In this document: positions 38,501 through 49,860 of the stretch, in pieces | Layout: each line of letters opens with the position of its first letter | Numbering within the stretch: position 1 is the stretch's first letter | Assembly: GCA_000711775.1 (NCBI GenBank) | Contig: ARYC01001136.1 | Coordinates: forward strand, 1-64,000 | Direction of reading: 5' to 3' | DNA: 64,000 bases | From: Oxytricha trifallax | Taxonomy: Eukaryota; Ciliophora; Spirotrichea; Sporadotrichida; Oxytrichidae | The notes under the pieces: generated by a model | What the model saw: the letters and a program-made list of their open reading frames with translations, nothing else | Database searches by the model: none | What the model was told of the DNA's origin: nothing | Made by a program: the position numbers and the translations under genes

Positions 38501-38803
38501 AATTTAATTTAAATTATCTTTTATTGATGTCAAGATTAATAGATTATTATATTTTAATATTGTCTCAAAATATGAATTAATCGATTAAATTAATCGCTTT
38601 TGAGCCCTAGATAAACAAAGAATTTATATCTCAATTAACTGATTTTTTATAAAAAAATCCAAAATATTTGTTAGATTTAAAGAAAGAAGATTAAATAGAC
38701 CGATTTAGTATAATCATAAAAGAGCAGCTTGAGATCTTGTAGAGGATGAATAAAAAAAGTCAGTTAACATATAAAATTAACTACCAACTAGCAATTGCTT
38801 ATG
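35581..38803. other. AT-rich non-coding DNA
   Basis: No convincing gene or repeat. Confidence 0.4.
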
Positions 38804-38806
38804 AAT

Positions 38807-38884
38807 CAAAACCCCAAAACCCCTTAGTGAGGTTTATAAATGCTTTGATTTGTATGTTATAGTTGGGATTTTGGGGTTTTGTGA
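38807..38884. repeat. Left ITR of the TBE, telomere-like repeats at the tip
   Basis: 78 bp matching the reverse complement of about 43092-43169. C4A4-type telomeric repeat at the tip and a second G4T4 block at its inner end. Confidence 0.9.
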
Positions 38885-39187
38885 GAAATTAGCCCAATTT
38901 GCAAAATGAGAAATAGAAATTAGCGAAATTTAGGGTCTATTTATGATGAGAAATATTTAGATTTACTGCTTAAGCTTAGGTATGGTACGAGTATTAATAT
39001 AGATTAAGTCAAACCAGTACTGAATTATACAGCTATAGCAAAGCTCTTGTGCAAGAGTGTCTCTACTGTAAGGTATCACTGCATGTTAGCTGTTTAGCAT
39101 TTTACTTCTGGTACTTGAAAACATCCAGCAAGAAAATAAAAGTTCACTTAGACCAATATTGACTACCTCTGCGACTCGAAGACTTTA

Positions 39188-39891
39188 ATGTATTCGGCAC
39201 ACTTTCCTCTTGACTAGCGAGCTGTAATGTTTCATCGCAGGTTTCCTGACATGCGTATCTCTCCTGAGATTATAGCCAACATTTATAGAAGAAATGGTAT
39301 TACTTTCAAGACAGTCAACAGAGTGAAGAGAGTGATTTATTTTACAGTGCCATTTTATAGTAATAATTTAAACTATTAATATATGATTAAATGCAGAGAG
39401 CTATTAACAATAACATCAAGTTCATACACGCTGATGAAGCTGTGTTCACCTTCAACACCTTTATTAATAAGTCTTGGTATAAGAAGTATGATAATATAGA
39501 AGTCTATGATTAAAAAGTGAAGGTAGTCACCCATGCAATTTTAGCTGGTATTAGTGAAGATTCAGGCTTAGAGAGTTATGTTATTCACCCTTGCTCTATT
39601 AAGCGAGAGTAGTATATAGAGTTCTTACATAAGCTCAGAAAGAAGTATAGTAACCAAGAGATCATCCTATTTGTTGATAACTTCTCAGTTCATAAGACAA
39701 TGGAATCTAAGAAAGCTTATGAAGAGTTATACATAACTACTGTATACAACGTTCCTTATAGCCCATAATTTAATGGAATTGAATTCTACTGGAGTTAAAT
39801 CAAGACTCACTACAAGAAGCTGCTTCTGTATCAACTTATGCATGACTTGCCCATCGATACAGTAGACTTAATTCAAAGCAGTTGTAAGTGA
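39188..39891 (+). pseudogene. TBE transposase (DDE, Tc1/mariner-type)
   Basis: ATG 39188 opens an N-terminal helix-turn-helix-like part; the frame changes by -1 before 39391. The C-terminal frame runs to TGA 39889-39891 with FIHADEAVF (first acid), LFVDNFSVHK (second) and YSPQFNGIEFYW (Glu). All three acids are present. The frameshift between about 39320 and 39390 breaks the protein unless a short intron removes it. In Oxytricha this 42-kDa enzyme acts in germline transposon excision and genome rearrangement (established knowledge). Confidence 0.85.
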
Positions 39892-40227
39892 GTGAGCCTA
39901 GAAAAGACAACAATTTGTGCAAGAGAGGGAAGAATGTATGTTTATAAATAAGTTTTAGATATAAACGAATGAATATATTCACATATTAAATTGGCCCATA
40001 AAGGCGTTTGGCTTCTCTATCTTCTCATCTTCTTATGGCTTGCTTGGGCCCATATTTCTTCTCTTACTGCAAGCTCCTGCATCTATGTTCATATCATCTG
40101 GTTTTTAAACATCTATATAAAGCCTCTTGCTCACCTCATGAATTGTCTGCGAATTTCTTTCTCTGTGAACCTTTGCATGCTCTTTCATAGGATATACCAG
40201 TGCCAGATTTTCCTGCAAAGTTATATA
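39892..40227. other. Spacer between TBE transposase and 22-kDa ORF
   Basis: GC-richer than the flanks. Short standard-code frames at 39991-40242 are not supported as genes. Confidence 0.4.
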
Positions 40228-40766
40228 TCAAAGCTTACTTGAAAGATAAGGATGCTTCTTAAGTTCCTCTAGCCAAGCTGAGCTTATTAGAATGCCTTGC
40301 TTTTTCTAGTCTTCAGGAGAGATAGAATATCGTTTCTTATGTGCTTCTTCAATTATTTCTCTGAGATACTCCTCTTTTATTGTACCAAGAACACCAAAGA
40401 AAAAGTTCCTCTCTGGTAGTTTATTAGAGAGTTGCTTCTTAGTAGGAAGGTAAACTACCACTTTCTCATCTTACATGCATCCTCATAAAGATTAGTGACT
40501 GAAATCTCTGGGTAGTTTGGTATTTCTATCAAATTAATATCTTTATTTTTAAAAGCTTTGTTCTCCTCACAAAGAATTGCTTTCAAAAATGAAATTTTAG
40601 TACCTTCCATCGTTGGAAGGAATAATCTAACTGTATAACATGTTAATAGTCATCAAGTTATCTTACCATGCTAAGTTAGGTATCGATATAGATCTTCTTA
40701 ACTTCTGAATCTTGAGATCATTTCTTGAGCCTCGACTCTTTTCATTTGATCATTGAGTGATTCCAT
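40228..40766 (-). pseudogene. TBE 22-kDa-type ORF
   Basis: ATG 40766 to TGA 40228-40230. A 36-nt segment with GTAAGA...TACAG borders lies near 40630-40665 and, if spliced, keeps the frame. A second frame change near 40470 then leads into a segment with VVYLPTKKQL and FFFGVLGTIKEEY that ends in S-S-K-L before the stop. Position and orientation between the transposase and the kinase gene fit the 22-kDa TBE ORF, whose role is unknown. Confidence 0.7.
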
Positions 40767-41034
40767 CTTTGTTCCTTTCCTATAAATGAATTTCAAATTA
40801 TAATTTATAGACTTCTGGATCCTATTCTTTAAAATCTTACTATTAAATATGGGGATCTTAAAGGAGGTCAACCCTGCAAAGATACGTGGATAAAGTTTGC
40901 AGAAGCTGTAACAAACTGCAGAGATTGAGCTCCATTTTTATCAATTTAGTTTCATTAGTTAGTACTAAAATTGTTTTATTTTAATTAGTACTGGTACTAA
41001 TTCCATTTAATTTTAATTGGTACCAATTTGATAG

Positions 41035-41300
41035 TAAAACCTCATAGATCAATTAAGAATCGAGGATAGGAGTTAAGAACAATTAAATTAAAAATTAATT
41101 ATAATTGGCTAATAATATAAATAATTAGGCTAAAATCAAATTAACACACCCTGATTGGATTATTTTATAAGGACAATTAATCGAGCCAATAGTTTTAATA
41201 ATTAGCCCAAACACTATAATTATACGCCAATAATAATTAATTCTTAATTTAATTGTTCTTAACCCCAATTCTCTTGTCTTAATTGATCTATGGGGTTTTA
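41035..41300. mobile_element. Miniature inverted-repeat element, copy 1, inserted in the TBE
   Basis: 266 bp with imperfect long inverted ends reading TAAAACC..CATAGATCAATTAAG and its inverse. The right tip is CTATGGGGTTTTA, i.e. telomere-like G4T4, and TA borders both ends. It lies between the 22-kDa and kinase ORFs, so it would not break a gene. An inverted-orientation copy is at 43487-43753. Confidence 0.8.
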
Positions 41301-41594
41301 CCTAAACTTAATTAGTACTTAGTTTTAATTTAATGAGGTTTTAATGGAAAAGTTCCAAAATGGTTCAAAACCTAATTGGTACCAGTACGAACCTGAATTT
41401 TTTCTAAGTTGGTACCAATATTAAAAATATTAAGCATAAAATTAGAAAATTTATAGTTATAAACTTAGTATAAATATGATGTCTAACACTTCAAAATCAA
41501 CCATTATTGCTGCAGGGTAAACTCCTGCTCAACTATACTTAAGCTTGGGAAGTTATTACTCATTAATAATAGTAATTTAAATTTGAATTTAAAC
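41301..41594. other. Spacer within the TBE
   Basis: AT-rich upstream region of the zinc-finger/kinase gene. No feature recognised. Confidence 0.4.
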
Positions 41595-43136
41595 ATGGCG
41601 GCTAACTTGAATCGTAAGGCAGTTTCTCTTGGAACAGGTTAATCATTGCTCAACTTTGGCTCCTCCAAGAAACCAGAAGTAAATTATATTAAAAAGGAGG
41701 TTGAGCTAAGAGCTCTAGAGTTTGAAGCAGAGGTCTTTAAAATTTAAGTTTAAACAAGAAGCAGCGTGCAGAGATGGGAGTTTAGACATAAGTTGAACTG
41801 GTTGAGGAAGATAAGGAACAGCATGCAATAGAAAAAATTAAAACATTTTAATGTGAAGACTGCTAAAATTTCTTCTCAACTGAGTCTAGCTTGAAGAGGC
41901 ATATCAAAGAGGTACACTCTGGTAGAGCTAAGATCTACTTTAAGCATGATAAAATAGATGGTAGATATTAGTGCACAACATGCATGAAGTCTTATACTCA
42001 CTCAGCCAAAGTAAAGAGGCATATGCAGAAGCATCATTTAAGCGAATTTCTGATTAAAGATGAGGAAACTTAAAAGCTTGTACCTGCTAAAAGAAAAAAT
42101 AACTCTTTTGAGTCATAAAAAGAACAGTAGGAGAGACTAAAGAGATAGAAGCGATTTGAGTCAATGAACAAACCAGCAAATGGCATGTATATAGCATGCT
42201 TATAAGAGAGAGTGCAATTTATATACCTGCATTAAATGCAGTAGACATAAGCAGCTGTATTGAGAACTGTTTGAATATTGACGTACCTAACAAGGTAAAA
42301 CTATTAGTTATTGATGAATTCGCTTACAAGGTATATCCATTCAATTATCTCATTAAGAACGACCAATATTAAAATGAGTTTGCAAATGAATACATAGTAT
42401 TGAGAGAGGCTTAGAAAAGATAATACAAGAACTTAGGTAAGCTCGACGGAGTTATACTTGATCATGTTTTTATTGTTTTGAGACTCAAGAGGTTTGAAAT
42501 GACTCTAAGAGAGTATCTCTACCATAATAGATATCCTAATGATTTGAATGAGATACTCACAGAAATGACTAAGGGTGTGAAAGAGCTCCATGATCTAGGG
42601 TATGTTCATAGAGATTTGAAGCCAGAAAATGTAATGCTAAATCTCTACCCTTTAGAAATAGTAGTCATAGATTTCAACAGAGCAATAAGACAAGAGATAG
42701 TGACTTTAGTTAAGGTTTTATGCACTCCAGAATACTTCCCCATAAAAGAGAAATAGACAAATGGCTCTGTATAATGGGATATTTGGGCGGTAGATGCAAT
42801 TATCTTAGAGTGCGATTTGGAAAGTATGTCATGCTTTGGAACAAAACATGAGAAATAAACAATAAGTTCGGCTGTTAAACATATTAAACAAGATGAAATA
42901 TGCAATGAATTTAAGAAGATAGTTGAGATGGTCATCGTAAAAGCTCCAGCATATCCAAGATAATCATTGGATGATATACTAGAACAACTACAGACTGCTA
43001 GATTCAAGAGGTATCACAAAGATAAGCATATAAGTTTGTTTGAATTAAGTGCGCTAATACTCATTAAATTCATATAAACCTACGTTTTCTCTACTAACCC
43101 CAATAAGATCTCAACTATACCTTACAAATCAAAGCA
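41595..43136 (+). pseudogene. TBE zinc-finger / protein-kinase ORF (57-kDa type), frameshifted
   Basis: From ATG 41595, after a frame change near 41755, two C2H2 zinc fingers follow (C-x2-C...H-x4-H near 41850-41920, and C-x2-C...H-x3-H near 41970-42040). After another change near 42230 a kinase domain runs to about 43000 with HRDLKPENV (catalytic loop), an IDFN in place of DFG, a TPEYF activation-segment motif and WDIWAV. The loss of DFG Gly and the missing clear glycine loop question its activity. No TGA is found before the ITR, so the true end is uncertain. The zinc-finger plus kinase combination is diagnostic of TBEs. Confidence 0.8.
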
Positions 43137-43169
43137 TTTATAAACCTCACAAAGGGTTTTGGGGTTTTA
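43092..43169. repeat. Right ITR of the TBE
   Basis: Inverse of 38807-38884, ending GGGTTTTGGGGTTTTA; the terminal G expected from the left end is A here. Confidence 0.88.
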
Positions 43170-43172
43170 AAT

Positions 43173-43486
43173 GAAGGATATATGCTTAACAGAGTAAAAT
43201 ATGTCTATCTAAAAACATAATACTATCAACAATAGTCTTATGAGCACATAAAAAAATGCTTCGCTTAAATTATTTATAGATATTATGATTGATAATCTAA
43301 AAGTGCTACCATAAAGAGTAAATTTTCAATTCATTATAGTTGTAAGAAGGATTTACTGGTATAAATGATAGATTCAAGAAAAGATTGCTTCTCGATTTAG
43401 TTTTAATTCTTATTGGGAAAGATTATCTTCAAAACTAATGTGTGAAAAGAGCCGACTTTGCAAACTTCTAGAAGATATTTTATATT
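43173..43486. other. AT-rich flank of the TBE
   Basis: No gene or repeat recognised. Confidence 0.4.
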
Positions 43487-43753
43487 TAAAATCCCATAGA
43501 TCAATTAAGGCATGAGAATTGGGGTTAAGAACAATTAAATTAAGAATTAATTATTATTGGCTTATAATTTTAATGTTTGGGCTAATTATTAAAACTATTG
43601 GCTCGATTAATTGTCCTTATAAAGTAATCCAATCAGAGTGTGTAAATTTTGATTTTAGCCTAATTATTTATATTATTAGCCAATTATAATTAATTTTTAT
43701 TCTAATTGTTCTTAACTCCAATCCTCGCTTCTTAATTGATCTATGGGGTTTTA
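43487..43753. mobile_element. Miniature inverted-repeat element, copy 2
   Basis: 267 bp, the reverse complement of the copy at 41035-41300 with moderate divergence. TA at both borders and a CTATGGGGTTTTA right tip. It lies 314 bp outside the TBE. Confidence 0.8.
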
Positions 43754-44749
43754 TTACAAGGATAAATTAAAATTGTTCTTCTAATTAATTCATTTAAAAC
43801 AAGGAATGGCTAAATTTAATAAATAAAATATACAAATTTAGCGAGGTACATTACATTATTTTATTTAATTTCATCAACTCTTGAAAGATAAAAAATCTAT
43901 CTAAATCTACTAATTTTTAAGTTAAATTTAATAACAAGAAAACAAATAATCATCAAAAAATAATTTCAAATAAACCTATGACAAAATATAATAGCATTTT
44001 TATTATTATAGTAATAAACATAATAATATCAAATGGGATATCTATAAAATAAACAATATTATAAAGTTGATATTTATATTGGGCGGAAGATAAATCGATC
44101 GGAATTAGCATATAATAATAAGTTGAAATAAAATACTGATAAATATATTTATGATTAAAATTTAATGTTTATTATTGAACATATTTATGTATCACTTTAC
44201 TTAAACAATAAATAAATGTATTAAATATAATTAAAAAGTAAAGACTTAACCTAAAGATAAAATAATATGTTTATAGTTTCTTTTGGAATTTGAAGTTTAA
44301 TAATATTATAAATAGTTACATGCATATATCTTGATGAATTTATTAAATTCTTGAGAATATAGTTATTTTTACCTATTCTTAAACTATACAAGGATTAGAT
44401 TGCTTGAAGTAGAAATTACTATTGACTATGAGTTGACATTTATCTGAAGATAGAAAACTTAAACTTAACTTTTTTTAGCTATAGGGTCGAAGATCAATTG
44501 CAAAAGACCCCTTACGTTATATTTTAAAATAAATAATAAGTTTATATAAAAATGCTATATAATTAATTTGCATATATTAAGGGATGTCCTACATGACATT
44601 GAAAAACTAGCAAATAACAAAATATTAAACTCTCCCAAAATCATAAAAGTGTTTAGTTATAAAACAATAGAAATAATTGTGAGAACCGACTTAACTTTCT
44701 TCATAATCAATAATAAATATAGAGATCGAATAAATTAAAAAAAATAAAA
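43754..44749. other. AT-rich non-coding DNA
   Basis: Nothing supported. Confidence 0.4.
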
Positions 44750-44917
44750 ATGGAGAACGATACAAGACAAGAGACAATCTTATAAAACAATAGAATATCT
44801 AGTTCATCCAATATTCATCAGAATATTTTAGATTTAATTGAATAAGCACTAGATATTAAAAATAAGGATGCAAATATAATTCTAAAGAAACATCTACCAG
44901 TAGCCTAAGTAAAATGA
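44750..44917 (+). CDS. Small ORF, 55 aa (possibly longer if TGA is read through)
   Basis: ATG 44750 to TGA 44915-44917 with ordinary, helix-friendly composition. The same frame keeps a coding look for about 90 codons beyond, crossing further TGAs. Without homologues, the tail may be chance. Confidence 0.3.
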
Positions 44918-45182
44918 ACATTATAGGATGATATGACTAAGAAGGATATCTAAGAATGACAAATCAAAATATAAGAAGTATAGTGAATAAAATAGGAAGA
45001 GGAAATATACTAAATATATCTTTGCACTGAGTGATTTATATACAAGTAGCTGTTCAATAAAATACATACTTTTAACTCGATTAGTGAATGAATTGAAGAT
45101 AATGATATTAATCAACAAAAAAACCCCAACAAAATCATACTTTATTTTGAATTTATTATTAAATTTAATTAAATAGTGTTTT

Positions 45183-45261
45183 TTCACCCCGAGCCTCTAG
45201 AGCAAGAAGTTTTTATGAAAAATATATATTTATATGGAGGTGGGGATGGGCTCGGGGTGAA
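45183..45261. repeat. Short inverted repeat, 13-bp GC-rich arms
   Basis: TTCACCCCGAGCC at 45183-45195 and its perfect inverse at 45249-45261, 53 bp apart, in otherwise AT-rich DNA. Could be a tiny foldback element, terminator-like hairpin or protein site. Confidence 0.6.
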
Positions 45262-45609
45262 CTGGTATTATTGCAATAACATTTCACTAGTGCTTGTTCA
45301 ATCTGTGGATTATTCGCTCACTTACACAATAAACTTACTATAACTTTAATTATTCTTTTATAAAAAACGAAAGCTTTAAATTATGCTAATTACATTCATT
45401 TTTCTTAACCAAATGAAGAGAAGCGAGTCAATTATTCTATAATTTATGATAGTAGATATATTACTTTGCTCATAATTTGAATATTTTCTTGATATAATCC
45501 CAAATTAAATATAAATAAATAATCAAAATGAAATGTTAATACACTCAGATGAAATTGGTACTCGCCTTACTTAAAATGTAAGTTACTAAATAGAGAACAT
45601 TTTATATTT

Positions 45610-45760
45610 CTTTTTTAGAGGTCCCGCCCGTTATGGCTAGTTGAGTCAAAGAAAAAGGCGTATTACAAGATGCACAAAGAGTAGACAATATTCATTCATG
45701 CGATCAAAATGATGAAGGGGATGATTATGGTGATACTCTTTATTTAGATTTATATTTTTT
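45610..45760 (+). other. Coding island (exon-like)
   Basis: A short plus-strand frame preceded by a TTTTTTAG acceptor-like sequence reads as Lys/Tyr-rich protein and fades near 45760. It may belong with the following ORF. Confidence 0.3.
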
Positions 45761-45814
45761 ATAGTTAATTTACTTTTATTTATTTTTGTTAATTATAATT
45801 GAAATATTCTGATC

Positions 45815-46219
45815 ATGCTGCGAATTAAAATAATTAAAATAATCAGTTGTCATACTAAATTCCATTTTTTTATTGAGAGCATCATTTCTTTCTGTGTTCC
45901 TTTTGACATAGCATTTATACTTGAATTAATCAATCAACTGCTTAAGAGACAATTTAATTGCTCTTGTTCATCATATCGTAGATTTGAAATAACTATCTTC
46001 CTTCAATTTATTTTAATTTTAAGAGACCACTTGAGGAAGAATCGACACAACCAATCGACAGAACAATTGCGATACGTATCTTACTTTAACTCTACAAATA
46101 CTAAGTCACTGAATTCAAACTGCACTGATGAAATTAGTCGATATAGTAAAGATCATTTTATCAAATAAGATGATGAGGAAGATAAGGATTGTTTTGATTA
46201 TATTTTAAAATAGTTATGA
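45815..46219 (+). CDS. Hypothetical protein, 134 aa
   Basis: ATG 45815 to TGA 46217-46219, open when TAA is Gln. A hydrophobic N-terminal third (possible membrane segment around residues 10-45), then a polar Asn/Ser-rich part and an acidic tail. A further coding-like stretch at about 46250-46310 (ending in TGA) may be a 3' exon. No family recognised. Confidence 0.35.
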
Positions 46220-46319
46220 ATTAGAGATAAAAGGGAATCACGAGACTAACAATGAGAGGCCAAGTAATTTACATAACCTAAATGAGGAGGAAGCAACAAC
46301 TATACAGACGGAGTGAAGA

Positions 46320-47423
46320 TGAGGACGGGGAAATGTAGAGAATTACATCAAGCTATTTGGGCGCGTTTTTGGAAATTATGGATTTAATTTATCCTTGAGT
46401 TATTACTTGCTTACTAGTTATTAGTTATACAATTTAATTGGATTAAGATTATAACATATCCTTACACATGAAGTTATGATTTAAAGATAAAATTAAGTAA
46501 TTCTTTAGAATTTTATTAACTAATTTTAATTATACAACACAGCTTTATAATTTCAAATTTAAACTATTTATCTTATAAAATACACTGTTTAATTCTACAT
46601 TATAGAATTTTCATAAACTGTATTCAAATTTTATTCATACTTTTGTGAATGACATCAGTAATAGGAATCTATTGTTACTACTGAGAGGTACTCTTTACTG
46701 TAGTATCTTCTAAAATTAATAGAATTAAGCTGCTTTAAATCACTAAAAACATAGAGAACATTCATATAGTTCATATTCTTTCTTGATATCACATTGTGAA
46801 ATATAAAATAGTGCTATCACTCTTTTTTAATTGATTTTCTCATTCATGTATTATTTTGATAAGAAATTAATATTAACATGAGGAAAGAAACGAACTCGTC
46901 TATAATTGGCAAACCTCTTAAGTTATTTCGCTGATGAATAAATTATTAATATTTAAAAAAATTAATTGAGATTAAAAAGAATCTTATTTTACTAAGAAAT
47001 AGTAGTTAAAAACTAGTAATTGAGTTTTGTAATTACATTTTTTAAAAAAGTAAAGTTAAAGGCCTTTAATATTTATTTATTAAAAATACAAAACAGTAAG
47101 ATATAATTAGATTTGCTTTGACTATTAATTAAATGCAATAATCGATAGTACTTATTCTTTTTTGAGCAATATTTATTGTATGAATTAATACTGGTGCTGG
47201 TTCTACAATATTCTCTAATTTATGTTGATAATATTGGAATTTTAGTGCATCATAACAGTTGCATATTTTTAAGTTACTGAGTTACTGAGATCAACAATAT
47301 GCTTTAAATTATTACCATAAACTACAAATAGATAAAGAAAAAATCACACTGTACATTATTTTAAAATGTTGTTAATTGCTGCGAATTTTCATTTATTTTG
47401 ATATTATTTCTTTCTTCTATTAT
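46320..47423. other. AT-rich non-coding DNA
   Basis: No gene or repeat seen. Confidence 0.4.
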
Positions 47424-47470
47424 CTTAATAATAATTAATCCACATCGGAGGCTCAGAGGTTCCCCGGATA
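47424..47470. repeat. Terminal sequence resembling the 5.8-kb element's end
   Basis: Read on the minus strand this is CCGGGGAACCTCTGAG, CTCC, GATGTGGAT and a TTATTATTA run, parallel to the GGGGGGTCC, AGACCTC, AATGTGATC and (ATT)n order at 15709-15762. It lies downstream of the third family gene, in the same relative position. Confidence 0.5.
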
Positions 47471-47552
47471 TGATAGTGGTTAATCACTATAGAAGGGTCG
47501 AAGGCCTTTATATAATCAAACATGTCTGTTTGTTCGAGTGTAAACTTAGACT

Positions 47553-48600
47553 TCATCTTCTCTTTCTTCTCTTGTTAATTTGTCTTTTCTTCTTGTGCCT
47601 GTTTCTTCTTCTGTCTCCTTTCTTTCTTCCCTTGTTCACAATTATCATGTTTTCTCCTTTATCAATAAATTTAAATTGATGATCAAAGTTTTGATGAATT
47701 TTTATAGAAAAATTAATTTCCTTTAAAGCGATTGATCCTTTAAGTCTTGAAGTAATGAGTTGAATCAAGTCACTTTTTAGGAAGTAAGAATGATTTTGGA
47801 GGCATTTAAAGTTGATTTAAACCTATTATTGCGGGGTTCTTTTTCGGCATTTACTAGCACGCTGCTTTATGAGTTAGCTCCAACTTTCTTTAGAAGGACT
47901 AAGGCTGTTTGTTGGAACATAGAGGCTACAAGTTGGCCTACGTTTAGATAAGTTTCAATCTCTTTCTGTGTCTTAGATATTATCCCACTTAAATCTTGTT
48001 AAGTGAGCACTCCCATCTATGAGATGGAGTCTGCAAATTTAACTCAGTGTTCCATGGCGAGCTGAATTAATTTTTTGAACCCAGACTCATACATTAGATT
48101 CTCTGGTATCAATTCTTTCTTATAGCTATGCTTTAGTTAGCATATTTTTTTTTATTTTTCTTCTTCTGGGTCTTCAAGATATGGTTGTATTAATTATTAT
48201 ATTTAATTTAAGATCCAGCTTCTATTTGCATATTTTATTATAAGTTCATTTATTATTTAATAAGTATTAGATCTTCTTTAATTAATAATTTCCTATATCC
48301 TGGGTCAGGAGTATAAATTGGTATTTGCAATTGATTTTGTAGAAGTTCAATCCTAGTTACCACACTAGAAAAGTCCATATAGGATTCATCACTGTAGTCC
48401 TCTCTACAGTCATCACTCCAATCCGATATAGATAATTTATTTTTCATTCTTCAATTTTTGTTAGTATTGCTACTCTTGTTATTCCCTTTTTAATTATTCA
48501 ATCTCTTCTCTTAACTTTGTGATATTATTATATTCCCACTCTTTAATTTCTAATTTCACTTCTTCTTATTAGTTAGCCTTCTTTTCTGAAATAAAAGGTT
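47553..48600 (-). pseudogene. Third copy of the outward-facing gene family, frameshifted
   Basis: The minus strand encodes, from 5' to 3', a coiled-coil stretch (48600-48450), an acidic Asp/Ser/Tyr part (ATG 48447), a helical core and a basic C-terminal tail ending at TGA 47553-47555. The block YFLKSDLIQLITSR is identical to that in the 14436-15737 protein, and KCLQ, FSI, FD.QFKF and an N-K-G-R basic tail also match. Frame changes near 48450, 48130 and 47830 and an in-frame TGA near 48040 show decay. It faces a terminus-like repeat at 47424-47470, as the other copies face theirs. Confidence 0.6.
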
Positions 48601-49860
48601 TTGCAAATAAATATAATTAATAGGCAGTGGTGGGGGTGGCGTTCTATTGTATTGTTCCCTGTTTAGTTTAATTTCTGTTCTTTATGGTGTTTTGAATTTA
48701 TTATTTATTTTCATTAGTCTAAGCAGTTGGTATAGTTGGAGTATCCATATTTGGGAGGGGGTCTCTCTATTATCTTTATCAAATTAGAGCTCTTTTATAA
48801 ATAGTTAGTACTAATTGATAGAGTTGTAGTCTAGTGTGGTAATTACTTTATGTTATAAATATCAGACTTTCTAGAGTATACAATCTCCATTCTTCTTGTT
48901 TATGTTTTATTATCTCTATGGTTTAAAAGGAAAGCATTTTAATTATTTTATTTGTTTGCTCACAATTATAGAGTATATTAGTTATTTTTCTACCTTGCTT
49001 AGTTTACACATTATATGTTTTTGATTATTTTCTATATTATTTTTATCAATCATTTAACATTCCTATTAACTTAATTTTATTATTTTAGAGAAATTATTTT
49101 ATCAAAAATTGTAATCAAGTTATAGTTAATTAAGCATAATGGCAATCGTAAACTATTATATTTTCTCTAAAAAATTTGCATTTTGTTTTGATATTTTTGA
49201 TTGAAAAGATTATATTTTCAATGAATGCAACTGAGAGAAGAAACTGATAAATAAACATAAATTGAATTATTAATGCTGAACAAAAAAAAGAGTACTCATC
49301 ACTAATTAATTACAAAGTAAAGTAGAATAAGCATTTTACTAATAAATTGGAAACTCACTACAAATAATTAAAGAATCATTGATTGTCAAATCGATCACAA
49401 AATTTACATATAAAAGACGGCCTCTAACATTTAGATTTTCGAAACAAACCACGATTATTTTTGTGAGATATAGAGAAAATAGAAATATATTCTTTTTATT
49501 AGGCATTACATACTATAAATGATATATTATAATTTTAATTAATTTAATGCTTATAAAAAACAAGCATATATAACCTATATATTAATATAAGTTAAATTAA
49601 ATTTTTTAAATTAATCGTAGATATATTGAGATGATAACTAATATTATCAACGATTATATTTAAAAAAATAAGGAATCTAAAAAATATTTATGTAATTAGT
49701 TTAAAGTCATATAGAATTATATTGAATTTTAAATAAATTATAAAGAATAACTAGTTTATAAAAATAACATTATTTAATCGACAAATGAGGAAGTATTTGG
49801 GCATCACTTATTTAAAAAAAACATCGATCTAAATATCTAAAATAGTATTAAATTAAAACG
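48601..49860. other. AT-rich DNA
   Basis: A GC-richer patch near 48620-48660 (GGTGGGGGTGGCG) shows no gene. The opposite end of the element implied at 47424 was not found. Confidence 0.35.

Larger units (their letters stand above)
38807..43169. mobile_element. TBE-family transposon (telomere-bearing element), 4363 bp
   Basis: The left end reads CAAAACCCCAAAACCCC and the right end is its inverse with the last base changed (GGGTTTTGGGGTTTTA). Matching continues for about 78 bp, the ITR length known for Oxytricha TBE1. An AAT triplet flanks both sides (38804-38806 and 43170-43172), the ANT-type target duplication of TBEs. Inside are the three TBE genes: DDE transposase (plus), a 22-kDa-type ORF (minus) and a zinc-finger/kinase ORF (plus). 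Frameshifts in each suggest an old copy. A miniature element is inserted at 41035-41300. Confidence 0.92.

Noticed and set aside
39991-40242. 83-aa plus-strand ORF in the TBE
   Set aside because: Overlaps the spacer and the end of the minus-strand 22-kDa gene; composition is not protein-like.
42645-43007. 120-aa minus-strand ORF
   Set aside because: Antisense to the TBE kinase domain, which has recognisable catalytic motifs on the plus strand.
44750-45190. A 147-codon protein with TGA read as Trp
   Set aside because: With all three stops read through any sequence is open, and TGA frequency here is near random; only the first 55 codons are kept.
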